DNA from: an uncultured euryarchaeote
Lineage (GTDB): Archaea; Thermoplasmatota; Poseidoniia; Poseidoniales; Poseidoniaceae
Reading direction: 5' to 3'
DNA length: 64,000 bases
NCBI GenBank assembly: GCA_937892945.1
Contig: CALBIL010000038.1
Span: forward strand, 1-64,000
Part shown: positions 1 through 8,337 of the stretch, in pieces
Numbering within the stretch: position 1 is the first letter of the stretch
How the letters are laid out: each line of letters starts with the position of its first letter
Notes under the pieces: generated by a model
Told to the model about the DNA's origin: nothing
The model's input: only the letters and a program-made list of their open reading frames with translations
Database searches by the model: none
Translations under genes and position numbers: made by a program

Positions 1-279
1 GCTAAAGCATGGAATGCAGATGCAGGATTGGATGAAGAAGTCACAGTTGAAGACACCGTTGAAGAGTCGGAAGTTGAGGCGGCTGAAGAAGTCACAGTTG
101 AAGACATCGTTGAAGAGTCTGAAGTTGAGGCGGCTGAAGAAGTTGCAGTTGAAGACACCGTTGAAGAGTCGGAAGTTGAGGCGGCTGAAGAAACAACCGA
201 AAAGGGTTGTCCGATTTGTATGGCAGTGAATGCATCTGATGCTGCTGCTTGTGCTGTTTGTTCATTCACGTTCGAGTGA
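1..279 (+). CDS. C-terminal part of an acidic-repeat protein ending in a CxxC...CxxC zinc-ribbon-like motif (5' end outside window)
   Basis: Frame 1 is open from base 1 to TGA at 279; three EEVTVEDTVEESEVEAA repeats, then GCPICMAVNASDAAACAVCSFTFE. Confidence 0.7.
   Translation, partial: AKAWNADAGLDEEVTVEDTVEESEVEAAEEVTVEDIVEESEVEAAEEVAVEDTVEESEVEAAEETTEKGCPICMAVNASDAAACAVCSFTFE
34..186 (+). repeat. Three tandem in-frame 51-bp units (17 aa each)
   Basis: Units at 34-84, 85-135 and 136-186 (gaagaagtcacagttgaagacaccgttgaagagtcggaagttgaggcggct) with only a few substitutions. Confidence 0.95.
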
Positions 280-365
280 TACCATCAAAGTACGCTTTGA
301 GTGATTCTTTCTGAACGTCTGTGCTCAGGATCGATGGTTCTGTTTGAACGTTCGAACACGAACCT

Positions 366-806
366 TCATTCAGGCAAGACCCATTGAGGCCAATTTTCAT
401 TATCTGAAGAGTTGCTCACGAGAATGAGGACCGGTCTGTCGACTCTCGAAAGTACCAGATCCAACGGATTATGGAGAGATGGTGGAATTACACCGTCTCT
501 TAGGTCGACAGCCAACCATGCGCCGGGATACTGTTCCATCCATGCTTCGAGTTCTGCCTCGATACCTTCGGGTGGAATACCTTGCCGAACACTGGCAATA
601 AATCCCCATCCAGGTGGACAGCGACGTTCTGCATCGGTCCACAAAAATATACGACGCTCACCGGGTAAGCGTTCCAATTGTGCATCAGCCTCATCCAACG
701 TGATGCAAACAGGTCGATTCGGCATTGGCATTGGCAATGAATGACGCCAAGTTCGGTCCAAATCCAACGGTTCTCTCCGGCGCATGGAAGACCGTTGCCG
801 CCCCAT
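366..806 (-). CDS. Hypothetical protein
   Basis: Minus-strand ORF; likely start at MGRQRSSMRR rather than 932, which avoids overlap with the downstream + gene. Confidence 0.55.
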   Translation of the reverse strand: MGRQRSSMRRREPLDLDRTWRHSLPMPMPNRPVCITLDEADAQLERLPGERRIFLWTDAERRCPPGWGFIASVRQGIPPEGIEAELEAWMEQYPGAWLAVDLRDGVIPPSLHNPLDLVLSRVDRPVLILVSNSSDNENWPQWVLPE

Positions 807-845
807 CGTTTCAATCTCTCGGCACTGCGTGTATGAAGTGCGTCG

Positions 846-1817
846 ATGACAGAGGAATTCAAGCGAACCTTCATGCCCTCTATGCACCGCCCTCAATACA
901 TGTCCAACGGGAATGCACCCCCGCCACCTCAACCCCCAGGTGGGTCAATGTTGATGATGCTTGGAGTTATGGTCATGATGACGCTCTTAATCATGAACCC
1001 AAGTATTCGTAATACGCTCGGTGATGTTGCTGACCCAATCTTATCTCCGATACTACCTGAAGAAGCCTACTTTGTCCTCACTGTACTGATCTTGGGAAGT
1101 TTTTCAATGACGATGAATACTGTTCTTCGGAATTTCTTTACCGACCCTATGGCTCAAGCCCATATCGGCCATCGACAGGGCCAAGTACGAAAAATGATGA
1201 ATGATGCCAGAGTATCACGTGACCCGATCTTGCAGGAAAAAGCAACGACGCTCCAACAACAAATGATGCCTGAGCAATTGAAAGTTCAGATGGGTGCGAT
1301 GAAGCCAATGATGTTCACGATGGTCTTCATCATCGGCATTTTTGCTTGGTTGACAAGTGCTGTCGAAAGTTTCAGAGTCGACTATGTATCCCTCCCATGG
1401 GCGTCAGAATGGAACTTGCTTGAAGATAAGTTCCTCTTCTTCCCAGCATGGATTTGCGCATACATCTGTATGAGCGCTCCACTTGGCAGGATTATTGACC
1501 GTCACATCAAACTTTTCCGATACCGCAAGCACCCCTTGGTGACTTCTGGCGAGACCCTCAAAGAACCACTCCTTCATCTGGTAGTCTCTTCAACATCCTC
1601 CGTAGACAATGATGCCAAGCGTCGAAAGCAACGCAATCAACGCAACAATCCAAGTAATCGCAGTAAGGCAAAGATTTGGCCAAAGGATGAAAGTACCGAA
1701 AAAGCGGTGAAAATTGAATCAAAATCAAATGAGTGCCCAGAATGTGGCCTCAGCATGATTACGAAACTCGGAGCCCGAAGTCGGCGTTGTGACGTTTGTC
1801 GACACGAGTGGGTGTAG
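846..1817 (+). CDS. DUF106/EMC3-family (YidC-like) membrane protein with C-terminal zinc ribbon
   Basis: Several hydrophobic segments, MxxMMFTMVF..., position directly upstream of cmk and cbf5 as in archaeal gene order; C-terminus CPECGLSMI...RRCDVCRHEWV; start codon uncertain. Confidence 0.75.
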   Translation: MTEEFKRTFMPSMHRPQYMSNGNAPPPPQPPGGSMLMMLGVMVMMTLLIMNPSIRNTLGDVADPILSPILPEEAYFVLTVLILGSFSMTMNTVLRNFFTDPMAQAHIGHRQGQVRKMMNDARVSRDPILQEKATTLQQQMMPEQLKVQMGAMKPMMFTMVFIIGIFAWLTSAVESFRVDYVSLPWASEWNLLEDKFLFFPAWICAYICMSAPLGRIIDRHIKLFRYRKHPLVTSGETLKEPLLHLVVSSTSSVDNDAKRRKQRNQRNNPSNRSKAKIWPKDESTEKAVKIESKSNECPECGLSMITKLGARSRRCDVCRHEWV

Positions 1818-1819
1818 AT

Positions 1820-2356
1820 ATGCCACGTATTACCGTGTCAGGCCATCCAGGCAGTGGTACAAGCACCTTGGTGAAAGGACTTGTAGCGCACTTTGGGTGG
1901 ACATCACTCAATGGCGGTGATGTGTTTCGAAACGAAGCTGCTAATCGAAACATGAGTCTTCAAGAATTTGGAGAATTATGTAAAGGAGACCTTGAAGTGG
2001 ACAGGGCATTGGATAAACTGTTGCAAGAAAAAATGCTTGCAAACTCCGCAGATATTGTAGAATCAAGATTGGCGGGCTGGTGGGCATACCGGTTGGAAAT
2101 TCCTTGTGTTCGGCTCTGGTTGGAAGTTGATGAACACGAACGAGCAACGAGAGTCTCTTATCGCGAAGGCAATTCTATAGAACAGGCTCTTGCAGAGAAT
2201 AAGAAACGCTCGGCGGTTGATGCTGAGCGCTTTATGGAACTCTACCAACTGTTACCTGAACAGCGCGAACCCTATACATCATCACTTGACGCAACAAACC
2301 TTGGCAGTGAAGAAGTACTTGCTGCCACCATCACAATTTTGGAGAAATACCTATGA
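1820..2356 (+). CDS. cmk: Cytidylate kinase, archaeal type
   Basis: MPRITVSGHPGSGTSTLVKGL P-loop; archaeal CMK-like; overlaps next gene by ATGA. Confidence 0.9.
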   Translation: MPRITVSGHPGSGTSTLVKGLVAHFGWTSLNGGDVFRNEAANRNMSLQEFGELCKGDLEVDRALDKLLQEKMLANSADIVESRLAGWWAYRLEIPCVRLWLEVDEHERATRVSYREGNSIEQALAENKKRSAVDAERFMELYQLLPEQREPYTSSLDATNLGSEEVLAATITILEKYL

Positions 2357-3321
2357 CACTACACATTCTTGATGCTGCTGCCTCTACCAACCCTGCCATC
2401 GGTGGAATCCCAGATGACCGAGATGTTGAGGAGCGTCTTGCCTCCGGATTTATTCTTTTGGACAAACCTGCAGGCCCGACCTCTCACCAACTTGCATCGT
2501 GGGCTCGTGACCTCTTTGGTCTCGAACGCTTGGGCCATGGAGGCACACTCGACCCGTTTGCCACAGGTGTCCTTCCTTTGATGGCAGGGAAAACTATGAA
2601 ACTCACCAAAAAAATCCTTACGCACAAGAAGACCTACATCTGCGTCTTCCGTTTTGCAACAGTTCCTGATGAAGCACAACTCAAGAAAGTAATGAAGCAA
2701 CTCACAGGACGAGTTTACAATGTACCACCGGAAGTTTCTGCAGTCAAAGTACAGGTTCGAACCCGTAAAATCTTCACTTTTGAAAATATTGAGATGAAAG
2801 GAAACGATATGATCGCTCGGGTTTACTGTGAAGCAGGCACCTACATCCGTACCATGGCTCGTGACCTTGGATTGCTCTTGGACATGAAAGTACAATTGAA
2901 GGAATTACGTCGTGAAAACACTGGTGTATTCAAATTAGAAGATTGTATTACCATGCAAGATTTAGCAGATGCTGTTTGGCTCTGGAAAGAATGCAACCAA
3001 CCTGAAGCCTTGCTCCGTGTTATTCACCCAATTGAAAAGTTACTCCTCGATTTACCAATGGCAACTGTAAAAGACAGTGCGGCTGCTGCTTTAGCCCATG
3101 GTGCGCCGTTATTGCGACCTGGACTGGTTAATATTTCTGCAGGAGTTAAAGCTGGAAAGGAAGTTGTCATTCAAACCTTGAAAGGCGAGGCCGTTGGAAT
3201 TGTATCGCTCACGCTCGGGACGGATGAAATCGCTGCTATTAACGAAGGTGAAGTTGCTCGACCAAGTATGGTCTTGCTCGATGAAGGATTATACCCTCGT
3301 CGCTGGAAGTCTCCAGAGTGA
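2353..3321 (+). CDS. cbf5: tRNA/rRNA pseudouridine synthase Cbf5 (TruB/dyskerin family) with PUA domain
   Basis: GFILLDKPAGPTSHQLASW, HGGTLDPFATGVLPL, AGTYIRTMARDLG motifs; PUA-like C-terminus. Confidence 0.92.
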   Translation: MTLHILDAAASTNPAIGGIPDDRDVEERLASGFILLDKPAGPTSHQLASWARDLFGLERLGHGGTLDPFATGVLPLMAGKTMKLTKKILTHKKTYICVFRFATVPDEAQLKKVMKQLTGRVYNVPPEVSAVKVQVRTRKIFTFENIEMKGNDMIARVYCEAGTYIRTMARDLGLLLDMKVQLKELRRENTGVFKLEDCITMQDLADAVWLWKECNQPEALLRVIHPIEKLLLDLPMATVKDSAAAALAHGAPLLRPGLVNISAGVKAGKEVVIQTLKGEAVGIVSLTLGTDEIAAINEGEVARPSMVLLDEGLYPRRWKSPE

Positions 3322-3555
3322 ATCAATTAAGATTCTCAAGCTTCAACGTATTCTTCGTAAATATATTCGTCTGTTTCTATTCGTATTTTTAATACTGACA
3401 TAATTCCCACATCCACTTTGTCAACAGGTGTTGAACGGCCCCCACAGCCTCAAAGCAATTTTTTGTGAGACGGTCCCCCTATCAAGTTTGAGGGTGTATT
3501 TCGCGTTATCCGTCAAACCGGATTGTTTTCGCTCACGAATGCGAAGAAAGCATAT

Positions 3556-6000
3556 TCATTCCAGTTTTTTGATTTTTGCTGGAGTTAAGAAGAGGAAGAT
3601 ACCACTGATTATCAAGATTGTAACTCCTATAACTCCCCAAAAGACCCCGTCAGAAACTTGACCTGAATTCGGATTGATCGTATCTGATGTAAGAGCGGGT
3701 TCAATAGCAACTGCAAGTAATCCCTCATTGTTATCTTCTTGACCTTCCTTTATTTCGAGGCCTCGGTCAATAATCGCACGAATCTGAATCTGTTCCTTGT
3801 CGTCAGGAACTTGCCAATCACACGTCACATAAGCAACTGTGCCAGGCTGAAGTGAAGGTAATGTCTCAAAATCAATCAACTCGGAATTTGCCTCACAGCG
3901 AACTGAAATCATACTTGCTTCAGCTTGTCCAATGTTTCGAACAAGAACTCGAATTGAAACAATATCACCTGAACGAACGGTATCCGTTCCAATATCGATC
4001 TCTTCAACATAGAGGTCAGGAAGTGCGAGAACTTCAAGATCCAAGATTCTCTCATGACACGAGGTTTGGTCACACAGTGAAATTAGAACTGAAGTGAAAC
4101 CAGGAGTGGGTGCATTCACGTTCAATGTTTTGTTGAAGACATCAACGGTAACCCATGAACGATTTGACGATGCTGTTAAGCCAGAGGAATCAACGTCTGT
4201 ATAATCAAAAGCAATCTCAGTCGGGATGGACAACTCAACAGGTACCAAAGATTGGAATTCTTGCAGTACGGGAGTATCGTCAATGTTTTCCACATTAACG
4301 ATAAAAGTCTCGACCCAAGTATTTCCTGCAACATCTGTCACCGTTGTTTGAATGGTGGCTTGTCCAGAAGATTCAGATTGAAGTGATAAACGGACATCAC
4401 CTTCTGTTAAGTCAACTTCAACTAAATCCGGATTCGAGTTTGAAAAAGCGACCTCAAGGTTTTCGTAAGTCGTTCGGTCATCGGTACATCGATACAAAAA
4501 TGGTAAAATGCGACCGCCACCATCTTCAGTCAAGAATTGGTCTCCAACTGGGAGGCAGACCGGGTCTTCATCCCAATCCACTTCATAGCCGCCCGTAACC
4601 GTCATCGATGTAACCTCAAAGGCGGTTGTACTGGCATTTCCAAGTGAATCCCAAGTAAACCATGTTTTCAATTCTACTTTCAATGATGTATCCCCTGCAG
4701 CCATGTGCTTACCGATTGGGAAGGAAAGGGCCAATGAGGGAGACAGTGTCACGGGTTGGTTGGTTACCAGTTCGTCATTGACAAAAAGAAGCCAGCGAGA
4801 GTAAACCGAGTCCAAACCATCGACATCACCAAAGATTCGGCCTTGGAAAGACAATGTTGGATCATTGACATCAACGGTGAATGTAGAAATGCACGCATCG
4901 ATGGTGGAGATTCGAAGTTGAGTGAAAGGATAGTCGGGAAGAAGGAGGTGTTCATCCATCGATGCAAAGTCGGAAAAGGTTACACCGTCATCTGAAAAAG
5001 AATACTCCAATCCAACATCATCCAGAGATTCATTTTCCAAAGTGTAGTGGACTCTTCCAATACGTTGGTTTGGAGGAGTCTCAATAATTTCACTGGTCCA
5101 AAGACCGGTTGAACCCGAAAGACTCGATTGGAGGCCACAGTCAGCCAACGCCATGTTATCAGATGTTCCAGACATGAAGTCAAGACCAATCACTGGCATT
5201 TCATGCCCTGTAAATTGAGCTTGCGCAGAACCGTATTCACCACCATACCATGGAGTTTGCATGGTGACTTGTATGCCAACAGCATCAACATTGAGTTGAG
5301 AATCATCGGTTGAGCCTACAGAAACATAATCCAATGTGACCACTGCGTTTTGAATGATGCTCCAATCCCAAGTGGTGAGGTCTGATACATTGTACGACCA
5401 TGTATTTGAAAGATAATCCAAAGAGGCTTGTGTGTGGGAGAAGGTCGTTAAGGATTCATATTGACCGTCATAATTGAGTGAGATTCGAACTGAATCTTGG
5501 TACAACTGGTCGGGCACTGAAAAAGCAACAACAACATCAACTGCAAGAACCTCATACTCTGTTGAACCAAAAGCATTGAACGATGACAATTGAATCTCCG
5601 GGCCAGTTGACCAAGAGGTAGCCCCATCTGGCGTGCCGATTGAGTTATTGGAGTCGGTAGGCGATGATTGCGCCCAAAAAGTCATACTGTCTTGATTCAA
5701 TGGGCGTTGGTGTACCATGGTCAGGCGTTGATCGGCGACCATTGCATCAGTGTAGGTTGCAGGGTCTTCAGAAAAAGAGGTAAAGGCACCAAGTGTCCAA
5801 TTTGAAGCTTGGGTGAAGTCGCCTTCGGGAAATATTTCAACAATGTTCGTTTGGTGCACTGAACGAGCAGAAACTGCACTGAATGGCGCTAAGAGTAACA
5901 AAAACAACAGAAAAAGAACGACGGAATGACTCGACTTTGATACTCGCATGTATTGACGAGGCCAGCGAATACACTTGAATAAGAGGGTGGCTTGTTCCAT
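3556..6000 (-). CDS. Secreted/membrane-anchored surface protein with CARDB-like domain and C-terminal TM
   Basis: N-terminal hydrophobic signal (VVLFLLFLLLLAPFSAVSA), LPDLYVEEIDIGTDTVRSGDIVSIRVLVRNIGQAEAS CARDB-like segment, C-terminal TM VIGVTILIISGIFLFL. Confidence 0.75.
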   Translation of the reverse strand: MEQATLLFKCIRWPRQYMRVSKSSHSVVLFLLFLLLLAPFSAVSARSVHQTNIVEIFPEGDFTQASNWTLGAFTSFSEDPATYTDAMVADQRLTMVHQRPLNQDSMTFWAQSSPTDSNNSIGTPDGATSWSTGPEIQLSSFNAFGSTEYEVLAVDVVVAFSVPDQLYQDSVRISLNYDGQYESLTTFSHTQASLDYLSNTWSYNVSDLTTWDWSIIQNAVVTLDYVSVGSTDDSQLNVDAVGIQVTMQTPWYGGEYGSAQAQFTGHEMPVIGLDFMSGTSDNMALADCGLQSSLSGSTGLWTSEIIETPPNQRIGRVHYTLENESLDDVGLEYSFSDDGVTFSDFASMDEHLLLPDYPFTQLRISTIDACISTFTVDVNDPTLSFQGRIFGDVDGLDSVYSRWLLFVNDELVTNQPVTLSPSLALSFPIGKHMAAGDTSLKVELKTWFTWDSLGNASTTAFEVTSMTVTGGYEVDWDEDPVCLPVGDQFLTEDGGGRILPFLYRCTDDRTTYENLEVAFSNSNPDLVEVDLTEGDVRLSLQSESSGQATIQTTVTDVAGNTWVETFIVNVENIDDTPVLQEFQSLVPVELSIPTEIAFDYTDVDSSGLTASSNRSWVTVDVFNKTLNVNAPTPGFTSVLISLCDQTSCHERILDLEVLALPDLYVEEIDIGTDTVRSGDIVSIRVLVRNIGQAEASMISVRCEANSELIDFETLPSLQPGTVAYVTCDWQVPDDKEQIQIRAIIDRGLEIKEGQEDNNEGLLAVAIEPALTSDTINPNSGQVSDGVFWGVIGVTILIISGIFLFLTPAKIKKLE

Positions 6001-6077
6001 TGATTCATGGTTTGAATGTATGATACGCTCTACGGATTATTGAAATACCACGCCAATGACCGCGACTTACCTCTCAT

Positions 6078-6150
6078 GGCTGTGATGGTGTAGGGGTTAG
6101 CACGGCAGATTGTGGTTCTGCCAGCCCGAGTTCGATTCTCGGTCACGGCC
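6078..6150 (+). tRNA. tRNA-His (GTG)
   Basis: Cloverleaf: G-1 at 6078 with C73 at 6150, acceptor gctgtga/tcacggc, anticodon arm gcaga-ttgtggt-tctgc, T arm ccgag-ttcgatt-ctcgg. Confidence 0.95.
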
Positions 6151-6153
6151 CCT

Positions 6154-6795
6154 TTAGTTTCCATCCAGTTGAACTTTGTCAATTTCATGACCCATCCGTT
6201 CAACTTTCGTCTCCAAATAGAATCGGTTTTGTTCACTCACACCGACAACAAGTGGAATGGAATCAACCACATTAATACCATGTTGTTCGAGTTGCTGACG
6301 CTTATTTGGGTTGTTTGAGAGAAGATTAACTCGAGTAATATTCAAAGCAGTGAGCATGCTTGCTGCAATGCTGTAGTCTCGACCGTCAGCAGGTAAGCCA
6401 AGCATGAGATTTGCATCGAGAGTATCGGCGCCTTTGTCTTGAAGGTGGTATGCCTGAATCTTAGCGTGAAGTCCGATACCTCGACCCTCTTGACGCAAGT
6501 ACAGTAAACATCCCCAGCCGCGTTGAACGATTGCTTTCAGAGCGGAATCGAGTTGTGGACCGCAGTCACATCGCAGGCTACCTAAGACATCGCCAGTGAG
6601 ACATTCAGAATGCACTCGGACAACCACTGGATCCGGTCCATTCATGTCGCCGAGTGTGAGTGCTACATGGTCAAAGCCGGTTGAGGCTTCGTGAAAAATT
6701 CGAATTTGAAAGTTACCGTGGACCGTTGGAAGTTTTGCTTCACTCGGAACTGAATCGTTTTCAACTAATTCAACTGCAGGGGGGAGTGCGGTCAT
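6154..6795 (-). CDS. ribA: GTP cyclohydrolase II
   Basis: VHSECLTGDVLGSLRCDCGPQL zinc site, RQEGRGIGL, LLSNNPNK motifs. Confidence 0.93.
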   Translation of the reverse strand: MTALPPAVELVENDSVPSEAKLPTVHGNFQIRIFHEASTGFDHVALTLGDMNGPDPVVVRVHSECLTGDVLGSLRCDCGPQLDSALKAIVQRGWGCLLYLRQEGRGIGLHAKIQAYHLQDKGADTLDANLMLGLPADGRDYSIAASMLTALNITRVNLLSNNPNKRQQLEQHGINVVDSIPLVVGVSEQNRFYLETKVERMGHEIDKVQLDGN

Positions 6796-7058
6796 TCAAC
6801 CACCTCAATCAAAAAACGAAGTTCGCCTGCGATTTCCTCGATGGAGAGAATGTTGTTCTTCCCACGAGCCGTCAGTAAGGGCATATCATACACCGTTTCT
6901 GGGTCATCTGCTAAGACTTCGAGAATTTGCCCTGCGTCCATATTCGAAAGAGCCTTTTTTGCTTCAGCGACTGGTACTGGGCAAAAAAACCCGATCACAT
7001 TGAGACGGTGTGTTGGCGAAACAATTGGCGCGTCTCCAAGAGAAACAGCCTCGACCAT
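6792..7058 (-). CDS. TusA/SirA-like sulfurtransferase
   Basis: LNVIGFFCPVPVAEAKKALSNMDAGQILEVLADDP; overlaps ribA start by 4 nt. Confidence 0.87.
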   Translation of the reverse strand: MVEAVSLGDAPIVSPTHRLNVIGFFCPVPVAEAKKALSNMDAGQILEVLADDPETVYDMPLLTARGKNNILSIEEIAGELRFLIEVVE

Positions 7059-7100
7059 GGCATACCCTAGTCATCATCCTTTTCAAGGCCTCCGAAAAGG

Positions 7101-8315
7101 ATGGAGGTGGCTTTGATTCTGAAACAGACATTGAGGAAAGATAAACCGCAACTTGATGAGGAGGAACACCTACGCAAAGCCATGAGCACGAATGCTAAGT
7201 CCTCCTCTAGCAAAGAGGATTTGGATTGGTCAGAAGTGGCTCAACTCGGGCTTCGGTATGCTCGAATTCCTTTGGCGTTACTCTTTGTTGAAGCCTTTTA
7301 TTGGTTTTTAACTCAACCTTCTGATACGTTAGCACCTTTACAAGTGACTGAAGCATGGTTATGGAATGCAATTACGAACTTCTTGTACAGTGATGGCGAA
7401 TATGTGGCCTCGACGTTGTCAACACACAACGGGTGGATGACAAGGATTGATTTCCTCCATCGCGATTTCCCTGGGAATTTCAATTCCGTAGGTCTGTATG
7501 TATCAGATGAATGCGCAGGTGTGCATGAAATGATTTTCTTATCGACCCTTGTTGCTATGACTGAAGGAGTACCGCAGCGTCTTAAAATCCGTTCGATTCT
7601 CGTCATGTGTAGCATCATCTATGTTCTCAACATCATGCGTCTTGTGATGTTCTTCCCTATTGCCGTCAATGACTGCACCTCGAATCCAAACCAACCCGAA
7701 TGTCTTTCTGGAATGTGGGATTATCACACCGCGGTCTATGAGTGGGGGTTTTTGCTCGTACTTGTGACCATGTGGGTCATCTGGTTTTGGAAAGTAGGAG
7801 GACCTGCACGAACGCTCAATGCAAGTGTATCCAAACATGCAGGTGATGAAAAGTGGCGCTTGAAGTTCCGAAACCAATGGTCTTCCAAACACTATTACTT
7901 TCTTGCAGGTGCGGTGATGTTGTTACTCTTCGCTGCTCATAACGTAACTTCAAATGAAGAAGCAATGGCGGCAAAAGAAACCCTTGACTTCTGTTATTTT
8001 TCTGAACTTGTATCTTCGGAATGTGGCCAAGCTCAAAATCGATGGGATGATGCAATAGGATATGCTTGGTCTCTCTCAGCCATTGGCTTGGTGGTCGTTG
8101 GTGCAACCTCTCTCATGATACAACGGCCTGACGAAGAAGGTAATTGGCCCCAACCGAAGCGCAAAGAAGAAACGGTGATGGTCGTTGAACCCGAGGAAAA
8201 GATTCCTCGCTCACGTCATAACAAGAAGAAATCGGGTTCTTGGAAAAAGAACAGTGAGTCAGCGACAATGAAATCAGTTGTTGATGGTGAAGAATTAGAA
8301 GCCGAGGAAGAGTAA
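7101..8315 (+). CDS. Archaeosortase/exosortase family protein with basic C-terminal tail
   Basis: Multi-TM; YVSDECAGVHEMIFL (Cys), YVLNIMRLVMFF (Arg), WDYHTAVYEWGF (His) triad-like motifs; start could be 7182 (MSTNAK). Confidence 0.8.
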   Translation: MEVALILKQTLRKDKPQLDEEEHLRKAMSTNAKSSSSKEDLDWSEVAQLGLRYARIPLALLFVEAFYWFLTQPSDTLAPLQVTEAWLWNAITNFLYSDGEYVASTLSTHNGWMTRIDFLHRDFPGNFNSVGLYVSDECAGVHEMIFLSTLVAMTEGVPQRLKIRSILVMCSIIYVLNIMRLVMFFPIAVNDCTSNPNQPECLSGMWDYHTAVYEWGFLLVLVTMWVIWFWKVGGPARTLNASVSKHAGDEKWRLKFRNQWSSKHYYFLAGAVMLLLFAAHNVTSNEEAMAAKETLDFCYFSELVSSECGQAQNRWDDAIGYAWSLSAIGLVVVGATSLMIQRPDEEGNWPQPKRKEETVMVVEPEEKIPRSRHNKKKSGSWKKNSESATMKSVVDGEELEAEEE

Positions 8316-8337
8316 TATTCCTTGTTTGAAGTCGACT

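Noticed and set aside
14-229. ORF 14..229 (+), lysine-rich
   Set aside because: Out-of-frame reading of the 51-bp tandem repeat; the acidic frame continues from the window edge into a zinc-ribbon domain.
2359-2895. 178-aa antisense ORF opposite cbf5
   Set aside because: Shadow ORF over a confidently assigned gene.
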